From assembly GCA_003597955.1 (NCBI GenBank), contig QZJU01000008.1, positions 1 to 56,129 of the forward strand: a stretch of DNA of 56,129 bases, read 5' to 3'. Positions 17,480-26,008 of the stretch are shown here, piece after piece. Position 1 is the first letter of the stretch, and each line of letters starts with the position of its first letter. The position numbers and the translations under genes are program-made. This stretch comes from Candidatus Parcubacteria bacterium (GTDB lineage: Bacteria > Patescibacteriota > Patescibacteriia > PEXW01). Under the pieces are notes generated by a model. That model did not search any database. It was not told where the DNA came from and worked only from the letters and a program-made list of their open reading frames with translations.

Positions 17480-18175
17480 ATGAGGATACTAGTGATTGAA
17501 GACGATTACAAAATCGCCAATGCCATAAAAAAAGGCTTGGAGCAGGAATCTTACGCTGTGGATGCGTCTTATGACGGCAAGGAAAAACTAGGTTCGATTT
17601 TGTTGAACAAATACGACCTGGTCATTTTGGATCGAATGCTGCCCAGTACGGATGGTATAAGGATTTGCCGCATGTTAAGGCGGGAGAAGAACCATATCCC
17701 GATTTTGATTCTGACGGCCAAGGACAAATTACAGGATAAAATTGAAGGTTTAAACGCCGGCGCTGACGATTATTTGGTCAAGCCTTTTGCTTTTGAAGAG
17801 CTGCTGGCTCGGGTTCGCGCTTTGCTGCGGCGGCCGGAAAAAACCCTGGATGATATTTTGAAAGTTGGGGATTTGGAATTGAATCGCGTGAAGTTCACGG
17901 TAAAAAGGCGGGGTAAAAGCGTGGATTTATCCAGCAAAGAATTCGCGCTTTTGGAATATTTTATGCGAAACCCCGGCCGGATTTTGACCAAGGATAACAT
18001 TATCGCGCATGTCTGGGATTATGATGCTGATATTTTGCCCAACACCGTGGAAGTTTACATCGGCTATTTGCGGCAGAAGTTGGAAAAACCCTTTTCCGGC
18101 AGCCAGCCACTTTTTAAAACTCTGCGCGGTTTCGGTTATAAACTTGAAGACCCAGAAAGCCCAGAAAATTTATGA
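17480..18175 (+). CDS. OmpR-family response regulator
   Basis: 231 residues from ATG 17480 (MRILVIEDD); a 16-residue upstream extension in frame is not needed. Receiver with D51 in VILDRMLP and LTAKDKLQDKIEGLNAGADDYLVKPF; winged-helix DNA-binding domain ending GYLRQKLEKPF...LRGFGYKLE. It overlaps the kinase gene by 4 bp. It probably controls the ABC exporter downstream. TGTATAGT just upstream of the ATG could be an extended -10 box of a nearly leaderless transcript. Confidence 0.95.
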   Translation: MRILVIEDDYKIANAIKKGLEQESYAVDASYDGKEKLGSILLNKYDLVILDRMLPSTDGIRICRMLRREKNHIPILILTAKDKLQDKIEGLNAGADDYLVKPFAFEELLARVRALLRRPEKTLDDILKVGDLELNRVKFTVKRRGKSVDLSSKEFALLEYFMRNPGRILTKDNIIAHVWDYDADILPNTVEVYIGYLRQKLEKPFSGSQPLFKTLRGFGYKLEDPESPENL

Positions 18176-19182
18176 CTTTTAAATCCACTTATTTAAAGTT
18201 GACCGGTTTTTATGTGCTTATCGTGATGCTTATCAGCGCGGTTTTCAGTCTGGTTATTTATAAAATTTCTTCCGTGGAAATCAACCGGGGCCTTATTCAG
18301 CAGGGCCAAATTTTCAGATCAACCCCTTTTAATGATTTTTTCCCGTCGACCCTGGATTTTGAAAACCTCCGACTAAAACAGTTGCGGGAGATCAATAAAC
18401 GCTTGCGGACGAATTTAATCTATTGCAATCTCTTAATTCTAGTTTTAGCTACCGGCGCCAGTTATTTCTGGGCGCGTCGAACCATCAAGCCCATCGAAGA
18501 AATGCTGGAAAGGCAAAATCGGTTTACGGCCGACGCCTCGCACGAATTAAGAACGCCTTTGACAGCCATGCGCACGGAAATCGAAGTCAGTTTGCGCGAC
18601 AAGGCCTTGGATCTCCCCAAAACCAAGCAGCTTTTGAGCAGCAATTTGGAGGAAATCGCCAAGCTCGAGACATTGTCCAGCGCGCTTTTAACTCTGGCTA
18701 ATTATGAAGAAAAACCGCAGATAATTTTTCAGAAAGTAGACTTGCCGAATGTCGTGGTCGAAGCCTACCAGAAGGTGGAAAGCCTGGCTTTAAAAAAGTC
18801 AATCGACTTTGAAAATCAGCCTCAGGCATTGCAAATTTTAGGCGACCAGAAGAGCCTAATTGAACTTTTCGTAATCTTGTTTGATAACGCCATCAAGTAC
18901 AGTCCGGAAAAGTCCCGGGTGATTATTAGTATGCACAAAATAAAAAACTTCGCGCAGATCTCAGTAAAGGATCAAGGCCGGGGTATCAAAGCTTCGGATT
19001 TGCCATATATTTTTAACCGATTCTACCGGGCCGACGCTTCGCGTTCCAAGACCCAGGTTGACGGTTTTGGTTTGGGACTTTCTATTGCGAAAAGAATCGT
19101 CGAGCTGCACAAAGGCGAAATTACTGTCGAAAGCTGGCCTGGCCACGGCAGCGAATTTAAAATAAAAATTCCTATAGCCTAA
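18172..19182 (+). CDS. Membrane sensor histidine kinase
   Basis: 336 residues. Two membrane segments (~11-32 and 82-101) flank a very short (~50 residue) external loop. H-box DASHELRTPLTAM with H124, N-box LFDNAIKYSPEKS, G1 VKDQGRGIKASD and G2 GFGLGLSIAKRIVE are complete. The small sensory loop resembles intramembrane-sensing kinases paired with exporters. Partner of the regulator it overlaps. Confidence 0.95.
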   Translation: MTFKSTYLKLTGFYVLIVMLISAVFSLVIYKISSVEINRGLIQQGQIFRSTPFNDFFPSTLDFENLRLKQLREINKRLRTNLIYCNLLILVLATGASYFWARRTIKPIEEMLERQNRFTADASHELRTPLTAMRTEIEVSLRDKALDLPKTKQLLSSNLEEIAKLETLSSALLTLANYEEKPQIIFQKVDLPNVVVEAYQKVESLALKKSIDFENQPQALQILGDQKSLIELFVILFDNAIKYSPEKSRVIISMHKIKNFAQISVKDQGRGIKASDLPYIFNRFYRADASRSKTQVDGFGLGLSIAKRIVELHKGEITVESWPGHGSEFKIKIPIA

Positions 19183-19229
19183 AAGCCTTTTTAAGCGAAT
19201 TTTCAGCTTTTTTGAGTAAGCTTTAAGGC

Positions 19230-20567
19230 ATGAGCTTAATCAATCGTGGCTTTAGAAACGCTTTTCGGAATGTTATCCGGACGGCCTCCATAACTTTCAT
19301 TTTGGCTTTGTCGATAGCCATGTCTTTGATCATGTTGATGTCATTAAAGACCGTGCAAGCGAAGATTGACGAAGTTAAAAGTTCGATTGGCAACACGATT
19401 GTGGTCTCACCCGCCGGCATCCGTGGATTTGAGGGCGGCGGCGAGTTGTTAACCGAAATCGAGGTTTCAAAAATCAGCGCTTTGCTGAACATCAGCAAAC
19501 TTAGCAAGATTTTGAATGCTCGTCTGACCACTGATGACACCAATTTAAAATCCGCCATCGAAGCCGGTTCGTTCGGCCGCCGAACCAGAATTAACGGCGG
19601 CGGTCAAACCCAAGTAAATGCCGACGGCGATTTTACGCCGCCAATAATGCTGACGGGCACCAGTGATTTATCCATCACCTCCAATCTTAATGTGAGCCAG
19701 CTGGAAATTACCCAAGGCGAAAAATTTGACGCCGGCAGTGATCAAAACGTGGCTTTGCTTGGCAAAACAATCGCCGAGAAAAACAGTCTAGTCGTGGACT
19801 CGACCTTTAAGGCTTTTGGCGAAGACATAAAAGTCGCGGGTATTTTCGAGGGCGGAAACACATTCGCAAATGGTTCAGTGCTTATGCCGCTGAAAGCCCT
19901 GCAAAGGCTTTCCGATCAGGTTGATCAAGTTTCCAGCCTGACAGTCCAAACTAATTCAATTGATACGCTTGCCAGCGTTCAAACCGCCATCAAAGCACAA
20001 TTGGGCGATAAAGCCGATGTAATTTCCCAGCAAGAAAATGCCGAGGAAGCCTTGCAGCCTTTGCAAAACATCAAAACAATTTCTTTATACAGCCTGTTTG
20101 GGGCTTTAGTGGCGGGTTCGATTATTATTTTTCTGACAATGTTGATGATAGTCCGTGAGCGCCGCAGAGAAATCGGAGTTTTGAAAGCCATCGGGGCTTC
20201 CAATTTAAAGATCGTGAATCAATTCGTGGTTGAGTCCATGGTTTTGACTTTGATGAGCAGCGTTGTGGGCATGATTTTAGGTGGGATTTTCAACAACCCC
20301 GTGTTAAATGTTTTAGCAAAAAACATTAAGGAGCCCGACCTCGGCTCCTCGTTTGCCGGTCCAGGTTTGGGTCGGGCTATAGTTAGAATTGGAAGCGGTT
20401 TGGTTCCCGGAGTCCAAGACACTTTACGGAACATTCAGGCCGCAGTGGGTTTTGATTTGATTCTTTACGGTTTGCTGGCCGCAATCCTAATCGCGGTTGT
20501 GGGCAGCGCCTTGCCGGCATTTTTAATTTCCAAGGTTCGGCCGGCCGAGGTTATGCGTTCAGAATAG
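19230..20567 (+). CDS. MacB/FtsX-type ABC transporter permease
   Basis: 445 residues. N-terminal membrane segment (~residues 18-40), an extracytoplasmic MacB_PCD-like domain (~42-280), then FtsX-type membrane helices (LFGALVAGSIIIFLTMLMIV, then two more) with RERRREIGVLKAIGASNLKIV after the first. It ends 5 bp before its ATPase. Such mechanotransmission pumps export peptides or lipoproteins or shed membrane-active compounds; the substrate is unknown. Confidence 0.9.
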   Translation: MSLINRGFRNAFRNVIRTASITFILALSIAMSLIMLMSLKTVQAKIDEVKSSIGNTIVVSPAGIRGFEGGGELLTEIEVSKISALLNISKLSKILNARLTTDDTNLKSAIEAGSFGRRTRINGGGQTQVNADGDFTPPIMLTGTSDLSITSNLNVSQLEITQGEKFDAGSDQNVALLGKTIAEKNSLVVDSTFKAFGEDIKVAGIFEGGNTFANGSVLMPLKALQRLSDQVDQVSSLTVQTNSIDTLASVQTAIKAQLGDKADVISQQENAEEALQPLQNIKTISLYSLFGALVAGSIIIFLTMLMIVRERRREIGVLKAIGASNLKIVNQFVVESMVLTLMSSVVGMILGGIFNNPVLNVLAKNIKEPDLGSSFAGPGLGRAIVRIGSGLVPGVQDTLRNIQAAVGFDLILYGLLAAILIAVVGSALPAFLISKVRPAEVMRSE

Positions 20568-20572
20568 AAAAT

Positions 20573-21238
20573 ATGCTTAAAGTTGAAAATCTAAGCAAGG
20601 AATTTCAAAGCGCGGGGCAAAAGGTCGTGGCGGTTAATCAAGTTAGTTTTGAGGTGCCGACCGGAGTTTTTAGCGTCATTATCGGCAAAAGCGGTAGCGG
20701 CAAAAGCACATTACTGGCTTTATTGGGTGCGTTGGATAAGCCAACTTCAGGCTCGATTAAGGTCGACAACGAAGACATTGTTAAAATGGGAGATAAAAAA
20801 CTAATACAGTATCGTCGAAAAAAAATCGGTTTTGTTTTTCAAAACTACAATTTAATTCCCAATTTAAGCGCTGTGGACAATGTGATATTGCCAATGGAGT
20901 TTACGGGCGTAAGTCGGAGTCGGCGGCGCGAAAAAGCCGCCAAGCTATTGGCGCAAGTGGGCATTACGGAAGATAAATTCAACCGAAAGCCCAGCCGGTT
21001 ATCGGGCGGCGAGCAGCAACGTGTGGCCATTGCTCGGGCCTTGGCCAATCAACCCCGCTTGGTTTTAGCGGATGAACCGACTGGAAATTTAGATAGCGCC
21101 ACGGGTGAAGTGATAATTAAACTTTTAAAGCACTTGGCGTACACCAAAGATACCACAATAATTGCGGTGACCCACGATGACGGCATTGCGAGAGAAGCCA
21201 AGCAGATTTTTCATTTGCAAGACGGCAGCTTGGTTTGA
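20573..21238 (+). CDS. ABC transporter ATPase (MacB/LolD type)
   Basis: 221 residues. Walker A IIGKSGSGKSTLLALLG, Q-loop in FVFQNYNLIPNLSAVDNV, signature LSGGEQQRVAIARALA, Walker B LVLADEPTGNLDS, H-loop VTHDD. The size and the NLSAVDNVILP wording are typical of the LolD/MacB/BceA cluster. It drives the permease just upstream. Confidence 0.96.
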   Translation: MLKVENLSKEFQSAGQKVVAVNQVSFEVPTGVFSVIIGKSGSGKSTLLALLGALDKPTSGSIKVDNEDIVKMGDKKLIQYRRKKIGFVFQNYNLIPNLSAVDNVILPMEFTGVSRSRRREKAAKLLAQVGITEDKFNRKPSRLSGGEQQRVAIARALANQPRLVLADEPTGNLDSATGEVIIKLLKHLAYTKDTTIIAVTHDDGIAREAKQIFHLQDGSLV

Positions 21239-21257
21239 GCAAAAGGCCCCTTGGAAT

Positions 21258-22151
21258 TTAAGTGTTTTTACTGATCGTCGCTAAGGCGATGGCGGCAATA
21301 AGCGTTATGCAGATGCCGAAATACTGGTGGCGCTGCAGTTTTTCCTTGTTTACGATTATGCCCAGCAAGGCCGCAAGTGCGATATAGCTCTCGGTAATGG
21401 CCACGGTTATGGAAATAGGCAAGACTGTTACCGCGGCGCCGAAGCCGAGCCAGGCAATGTTGTCGAACAGACTCTGGGCCAAAATCGGCCGCCAATGGGT
21501 TTTGGCGATTTTAAAAGTTTCCTTAACTTCTTTTTGAATTAACATCCAGCCCACGCAAAGGAACGCCACGATAGTATGAATGCCCCAAATGGCAAAAAGC
21601 GGGCTGGTTTGTTGGCTTAAGATACCAGTCATTATATTCACCGTGGCGGAAACGATTACGGCAAAAATGGCTAAGAACACGCCGTGTTCCAAAACGCTTT
21701 TTCTTCGGAAAAATTGCCACCAATGCCGTGGCTCGCGTCGAATTACGGTAATTACCAAACCGGCAAAGATTATTGCCGTAAAAATAAATTGCTGTAAATT
21801 TACGACTTCTTTCAGTATCAAAACTCCAATGGCGATGGTGGCCGGCAGTTCAAAACTCATTACCGGCTCGATAACGGAGAGTTTCCCGCGCCCTAAAGAT
21901 TCAAAAAGCAAAACCGCATAGATAAGAGTTACGATTGCGGTCAAAGCGAGAAAAAATAAAATATTGTTTTTCAGAAACACCGAAATGTCCTGCCAGGCAA
22001 AAGGCAAAAGTGCGAGGCAGCCGAGACTGCCGATGAAAAAAAGCGCGGGCACGGCGCCGATCAGACGCACTGAACGCTGTATGGCAAAATCGCCAAAGCC
22101 CCAGGCGATCAACGCGATAAACGCGGCGAGTAAACCAGCAATTTGTTCCAT
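21258..22151 (-). CDS. EamA/DMT-family transporter
   Basis: 297 residues with ten hydrophobic helices in two repeated halves, as in EamA (DUF6) drug/metabolite transporters. First half contains the ESLGRGKLSVIEPVMSFELPATIAIGVLILKE motif region; the second ends with ESYIALAALLGIIVNKEKLQ. The substrate is not predictable. Convergent with the ABC ATPase gene, only 19 bp between. Confidence 0.88.
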   Translation of the reverse strand: MEQIAGLLAAFIALIAWGFGDFAIQRSVRLIGAVPALFFIGSLGCLALLPFAWQDISVFLKNNILFFLALTAIVTLIYAVLLFESLGRGKLSVIEPVMSFELPATIAIGVLILKEVVNLQQFIFTAIIFAGLVITVIRREPRHWWQFFRRKSVLEHGVFLAIFAVIVSATVNIMTGILSQQTSPLFAIWGIHTIVAFLCVGWMLIQKEVKETFKIAKTHWRPILAQSLFDNIAWLGFGAAVTVLPISITVAITESYIALAALLGIIVNKEKLQRHQYFGICITLIAAIALATISKNT

Positions 22152-22283
22152 AACGATTGGTTGAAAGGTTTATGTTTTTTGATTTTTGGATTTCCCTCGC
22201 CGCGGTTTTGGCAGTGAGGCCCTATTTCGCCCTTTTCATTCGGGCATAGAGTATGCTTGAACAAATTTTTTTCTCTGCTCGGG

Positions 22284-22357
22284 TCGGGGTGGCGGGACTT
22301 GAACCCGCGGCCTCATGCACCCCATGCATGCGCGCTAGCCAACTGCGCCACACCCCG
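22284..22357 (-). tRNA. tRNA-Pro (GGG)
   Basis: 74-nt cloverleaf on the minus strand: acceptor CGGGGTG/CACCCCG, D-arm GCGC/GCGC, anticodon arm CATGC-ATGGGGT-GCATG with anticodon GGG, T-arm GCGGG-TTCAAGT-CCCGC, discriminator A. C1:G72 and A73 are proline identity elements. CCA is not encoded. Flanking bases extend the acceptor stem by a further 12 bp (CTCTGCTCGGGT at 22273-22284 with ACCCGAGCAGAG at 22358-22369). Confidence 0.95.
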
Positions 22358-22386
22358 ACCCGAGCAGAGAAGTGTCTTTGCACCTT

Positions 22387-22403
22387 TGCGCCACACCCCG
22401 ACC
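22387..22403. repeat. 17-bp duplicate of the tRNA-Pro 5' end
   Basis: TGCGCCACACCCCGACC occurs inside and just beyond the tRNA-Pro 5' side (22344-22360) and again at 22387-22403 in the same orientation. Such tRNA-end duplicates are often attachment-site scars of integrated elements; here the two copies are only 43 bp apart. Confidence 0.6.
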
Positions 22404-22555
22404 TTAACTCAAAAAAAGCGCTAGACAACCGAGTTTGTCCCGCCGCATGGCAGTTCAATACCCCGATTGATGTCGTAAAATTATTTTACCGCCAAAGCGG
22501 CGGCTTTGTAAATTAGAAAGGCACTGAATTAATGTATAGTGCTTTCCTAATCCAG

Positions 22556-22713
22556 GAAACCGGCACAAAAAGCGGCGTCATGAGGACCTTTTTGAGTCGC
22601 TGGAGTGCGGGGATGGATGGAACCAAAAGAGAGAAGCCCCGGATGCAGCGAAGCGGAATCCGGGGAGCAGGTTAAATTTGATTTTTTTTGGCATTTTAGC
22701 TAATGTGACGCCG
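22556..22713 (+). ncRNA. Candidate structured RNA in a 380-bp gene-free stretch
   Basis: Between tRNA-Pro and the gene at 22751 there is no convincing ORF. CGGCGTCA (22573-22580) can pair with TGACGCCG (22706-22713), enclosing a strong internal hairpin CCCCGGAT/ATCCGGGG (22637-22644 with 22658-22665, purine-rich loop). A separate hairpin lies at 22513-22550. I cannot match this to a known riboswitch or housekeeping RNA. It could be the leader of the downstream pair of genes. Confidence 0.4.
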
Positions 22714-22750
22714 GAAATCGAACATTTTTAACTGAATATGGAGGATCAAG

Positions 22751-23041
22751 ATGACACCCGAAAAGGTTATAGAAGTTATTGGGATCTACCGCCAGCTTTT
22801 TGTTGGAAGGAATATCGGCAAAGTCGATTATCCTCACGACGAAATGCTTGATGGATTAATGCACGACCTCGAACACTGCCACGACATGCTCGACAAGATA
22901 GCCGAGTTTGTCCGTGAAGGACGGATGGAGAAAGCGTTTCGCTGGCTCGGATTTGTTCAAGGAGTTCTTTGGGCGAGCCGAGTTTATTCTCTCACTGATC
23001 TCAAGAATCACAACCGGCCGCTAGAAAAAAAGGAGGATTAA
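22751..23041 (+). CDS. Small conserved-looking protein of unknown function
   Basis: 96 residues, soluble, helical and charged; notable text HDLEHCHDMLDKIAEFVREG and RWLGFVQGVLWASRVYSL. I recall similar short proteins from Parcubacteria but can give no function. Unlike most genes here it has a strong Shine-Dalgarno (GGAGG, 7 nt before ATG). The next gene overlaps its stop by one base. Confidence 0.75.
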   Translation: MTPEKVIEVIGIYRQLFVGRNIGKVDYPHDEMLDGLMHDLEHCHDMLDKIAEFVREGRMEKAFRWLGFVQGVLWASRVYSLTDLKNHNRPLEKKED

Positions 23042-23610
23042 TGCGTAAAATCGCGGCGAAAAAAATTGTGTATCTGTTGGTCGGCCAGCGCGGGGCGGGC
23101 AAAAGCCATTACGCCAAGCGCCTACTTGCCAAACAGTCCGAGCTCTTGTTTATAAGTCGTGATGAGATTCTCGTGCGTAAGTTCGGCTCCACCGACACGG
23201 ATCCTTACGGAGGCGCGCAGTGGTATGGCCTTGAAGTCATGAATCGTCTCCTTCGTTTCGTGCTCCGAACTCACTCGACGGTCAAGATTGTCCTTGACTG
23301 CTGGACCGGGAGCAGTAAAGAACGAGTCTCGCTTGTTAATAAGCTCCGGGAATTCGGTGCGACTCGGGTTGTAGCCCTCTATTTTGTGACCCCGCGCGAG
23401 ATTGTCAACTCTTGGTTCTGGCTCAAGCCGGGGATCGCTAAGTTGGAAGAGATGGGTAAGCGAAGCGGACGGAATCTTGTGTATTTCTCTGCCGATGCAC
23501 CCTTGCGAGATTACACTGCATTCCATCGACTCGCACAATGCATCAATTCCGATGGCTTTGACCGAGTTATTCGAATCGACCCCCGAAGCGAACCTATAAG
23601 TTTGGATTAA
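23041..23610 (+). CDS. P-loop kinase-like ATPase (AAA_33 type)
   Basis: 189 residues. Walker A in YLLVGQRGAGKSHYAKRL, then SRDEIL, and KIVLDCWTGSSKERVSLVNKLREFGATRVVALYF, a layout like small polynucleotide or zeta-toxin-like kinases. Substrate unknown. A good Shine-Dalgarno (AAGGAGG) precedes the ATG, and it is coupled to the upstream gene. Base composition is richer in G+C with codons unlike neighbouring genes, consistent with acquisition. Confidence 0.8.
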   Translation: MRKIAAKKIVYLLVGQRGAGKSHYAKRLLAKQSELLFISRDEILVRKFGSTDTDPYGGAQWYGLEVMNRLLRFVLRTHSTVKIVLDCWTGSSKERVSLVNKLREFGATRVVALYFVTPREIVNSWFWLKPGIAKLEEMGKRSGRNLVYFSADAPLRDYTAFHRLAQCINSDGFDRVIRIDPRSEPISLD

Positions 23611-23675
23611 AGTCATGAACTCGCAACAAGTTCCGAATGGGGCCGTCATCACCAGTGGCGGCTCCTTTTCTTTTT

Positions 23676-23710
23676 AAAAAAAGCACTAAACAAATGTTTA
23701 GTGCTTTTTA
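23676..23710. terminator. Bidirectional terminator
   Basis: AAAAAGCACTAAAC pairs with GTTTAGTGCTTTTT around AAAT, with A and T runs on both sides, between convergent genes ending at 23610 and 23719. A textbook bidirectional rho-independent terminator. Confidence 0.92.
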
Positions 23711-23718
23711 GGAGCAGT

Positions 23719-24315
23719 TTATTCCTTTTTAAATTGCGGCGGGCGACCCTCGGGTTTGGGCATTTTGCCAAAACCAAAGACTTTGCTTAACCATTTGCGT
23801 TGATCTTGGTGTTGATAATATTTACACCAAACTCCTAAGTATTGGGCGCTGTCCTGCAAGATACTGCGCTCGATCATAAAATCATTAAAACGGTTCTGCC
23901 ACTCGGATTCCCTCAGCTTAAGTTTTTCTTGAGCAGTATTTTCCCAGGCCGCTTTGGTGATTTCCATTTCCGACTGATTTTTGGCCTGGAGCGCCACCAA
24001 ACTTTGTTCAAGGTCGTTCTTTTGTCTTTCCAAATCTCTACTTAAAGCTCGGACTTCGGTTTGGGATTCCTTAAGCAAACCAATTAAACTGTCGCGGATA
24101 ATCGCGTGTTCCACTCGGGTGTTGACCAAGATAGAATCTTGAGAGGTGATGACCTGTAAGCTGTGTTCAAATTGCCTTTTAGAACTTTCCAGGTCAGCCG
24201 CAAGCCGATTTTTTTCGGTCGAACGAGCGATGAAAAGAATAAAAGTGCTGGTAAAGGCGCCCAGTAAAATCAGGGCAATCCAGAGAAGGACGGTTTGGGC
24301 GGTTTTGTTTGACAT
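23719..24315 (-). CDS. Membrane-anchored coiled-coil protein, unknown
   Basis: 198 residues: one N-terminal membrane helix (residues ~7-29), then a long coiled coil (~32-140; for example SRDLERQKNDLEQSLVALQAK), then a basic tail ending GKMPKPEGRPPQFKKE. No family recognised. It has its own consensus promoter and a Shine-Dalgarno GGAGG, features shared with the orphan pair on the other side of the terminator. Confidence 0.75.
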   Translation of the reverse strand: MSNKTAQTVLLWIALILLGAFTSTFILFIARSTEKNRLAADLESSKRQFEHSLQVITSQDSILVNTRVEHAIIRDSLIGLLKESQTEVRALSRDLERQKNDLEQSLVALQAKNQSEMEITKAAWENTAQEKLKLRESEWQNRFNDFMIERSILQDSAQYLGVWCKYYQHQDQRKWLSKVFGFGKMPKPEGRPPQFKKE

Positions 24316-24372
24316 TAAAAACCTCCATGAAAAAAGGGTGTTTATTTGTTAAAAATTCAATTTTTATGCCCA

Positions 24373-24401
24373 AACTTAACACCGCGAATTGTTTTTGTCA
24401 A
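24373..24401 (-). promoter_or_regulatory. Sigma70-type promoter of the coiled-coil gene
   Basis: On the minus strand TTGACA (24396-24401), 17-bp spacer, TAAGTT (24373-24378), about 60 bp upstream of the ATG at 24315. Confidence 0.7.
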
Positions 24402-24466
24402 GTATTTTTTAAAAACAAAAAAGCGCCAGAAGAATTTGTGACGGTCTTTAATAATTTTCAGTTTTT

Positions 24467-24949
24467 TCAGTGATTTTGGTATTTTGGAAACCAAATTATC
24501 TTTACATTATGTTTCAGTATCGTGTCTTTGTCCTTGAACAAAAATTTGCCTTCCACATTTTTGCCCTGCAAAACCAAGGGCAGCCAAAAAATATCATCCG
24601 GCCACATTTCTTTATAGGGAATTTCGCTCAACGCAAACCATTGCGGCCGCATTTCTTCGGTTTCTTTCGGTTCACCATTAAAATGGCCGCAGCTGAACAG
24701 CTTTACTTCCAGAATATCAGCCTGTCCTTCAAATTCAAAAGCCAAAACTCCTCTGGATTTCAAATCCAAAGGGGTCAAACAAGCCTCTTCTAATAATTCC
24801 CGTCGGGCGGCCGCCTCCGGTGTTTCGTCAGCTTTAGCTTTGCCGCCAAAGCCGTTCCAGCGACCAGCGCCAAACCCGCGCTTTTTCATGCCCAATAAAA
24901 TCTGCTCTTGAGTATAGACAAGACACAGGGTTTGGGGGACGGTTGCCAC
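24467..24949 (-). CDS. Nudix hydrolase (8-oxo-dGTP/MTH1-like)
   Basis: 160 residues. Begins ATVPQTLCLVYTQEQILLGMKKRGFGAGRWNGFGGK, the MTH1/NUDT1 pattern, and carries the Nudix box GGKAKADETPEAAARRELLEE, complete except that the conserved Gly after EE-x is Cys (EEACL). MTH1-type enzymes cleanse oxidised purine nucleotides. It follows rpmB by 9 bp on the same strand. Confidence 0.92.
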   Translation of the reverse strand: MATVPQTLCLVYTQEQILLGMKKRGFGAGRWNGFGGKAKADETPEAAARRELLEEACLTPLDLKSRGVLAFEFEGQADILEVKLFSCGHFNGEPKETEEMRPQWFALSEIPYKEMWPDDIFWLPLVLQGKNVEGKFLFKDKDTILKHNVKIIWFPKYQNH

Positions 24950-24958
24950 GGCTTTAAA

Positions 24959-25141
24959 TTATTTTTTTGCCGCTTGTCTCGCCTCGTTTCGGATGCAGGA
25001 GGTGCAGGCCAGCACGCGCTTGCCGTTTTGGAATAAGGTTTGCAAATTAACGCGCTGACGTTTGATCGTGGCGATGTTGGAGTGGCTGCGCAAATTCGCC
25101 TTTAAAGCGCCCCGACCGCAAATGGAACAAACTCTTGCCAT
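24959..25141 (-). CDS. rpmB: Ribosomal protein bL28, zinc-binding form
   Basis: 60 residues. MARVCSICGRGALKANLRSHSN and CTSCIRNE give the two CxxC pairs of the C+ (zinc) form. It binds 23S rRNA in the large subunit. First gene of a short minus-strand operon with the Nudix gene, divergent from the M50 protease. Confidence 0.95.
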   Translation of the reverse strand: MARVCSICGRGALKANLRSHSNIATIKRQRVNLQTLFQNGKRVLACTSCIRNEARQAAKK

Positions 25142-25206
25142 AAGGTATGATGTAAGGGTAATGTAAAAAAGCTATCATACTTAAACTTTCGTGACAAGTT
25201 AAAAAA

Positions 25207-25842
25207 ATGCTGCCTCTAAATTACTTTTTCGCGGGCCAACCCTTGGAAGCCATTGCCTCACTGCTCGCCATTGTCATTGCCATTACGGTTCACGAATTCA
25301 GCCACGCTTTTGTTTCGTTATTGCAGGGCGATTCCACTGCTGAATTGGAAGGCCGAGTGACTTTAAATCCGCTTTCCCATGTGGATCCTTTCGGGCTTCT
25401 GGCTTTGATTTTTTTAGGTTTTGGCTGGGGCAAACCAGTGCCGTTTAATCCGTATAACTTAAAGTTCAAGCGCTGGGGTCCGGCTTTGGTCTCTTTGGCC
25501 GGCCCGTTTTCAAATTTATTGGGGGTCATTGTTTTTGGCTTAGCCTTGAGGTTGGTTCTGCAGTTTACCGCCCTGCCTCCGGATAATCTGCTCATCACTT
25601 TTTTGTTTTTGCTGGTGGCCTTTAATATCGTTCTGATGATTTTTAACCTTTTGCCGATCCCGCCCTTGGACGGTTCGAAATTGCTGAATCTTTTGCCCCA
25701 GCAGTTCGCTGGTTTGGTTCAGTTTTTCAACAAATACGGCTTTGTCATCTTGATTGCCATCATCATCTTCGGCCAAGGGTATTTAAGCGCGATTTTTAGT
25801 ACGGTGGAAAGAGGGATTTTTAGCCTGATAATTCCAGGTTAA
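25207..25842 (+). CDS. Site-2-type M50 zinc metalloprotease
   Basis: 211 residues with five to six membrane helices. Zinc site HEFSH (H29, E30, H33) in AITVHEFSHAFVSLLQGD and the third ligand D155 in LLPIPPLDGSKLL place it in the short family without a PDZ domain (YwhC/Rv-type S2P). It cleaves within membranes; targets unknown. Located between rpmB and the str operon. Confidence 0.93.
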   Translation: MLPLNYFFAGQPLEAIASLLAIVIAITVHEFSHAFVSLLQGDSTAELEGRVTLNPLSHVDPFGLLALIFLGFGWGKPVPFNPYNLKFKRWGPALVSLAGPFSNLLGVIVFGLALRLVLQFTALPPDNLLITFLFLLVAFNIVLMIFNLLPIPPLDGSKLLNLLPQQFAGLVQFFNKYGFVILIAIIIFGQGYLSAIFSTVERGIFSLIIPG

Positions 25843-25878
25843 ACCAAAACCTTAAAGTCCGAATAATGTGGCAAAAGG

Positions 25879-25907
25879 TTGACAATTCATCAGCCTCGTG
25901 TTATTTT
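25879..25907 (+). promoter_or_regulatory. Promoter of the str operon
   Basis: TTGACA (25879-25884), 17-bp spacer, TATTTT (25902-25907), about 100 bp before rpsL. The leader then contains a possible hairpin, AAAGTGGGG with CCCCGCTTT (about 25954-25976). Confidence 0.65.
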
Positions 25908-26008
25908 TGCAATTACTTAAAACCATTTAATCCCCATATCGAAATTTTCCGAAAGTGGGGCCCAGGATTCCCCGCTTTAATTTTAATTACCAAAACCTAC
26001 AATCTAAA

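Noticed and set aside
22253-22516. Plus-strand ORF across the tRNA-Pro region
   Set aside because: It is antisense to a perfect tRNA cloverleaf and has no coding signature.
23122-23652. Long minus-strand ORF opposite the P-loop kinase
   Set aside because: The plus-strand frame has a Walker A motif and a strong Shine-Dalgarno; the reverse frame is a shadow.
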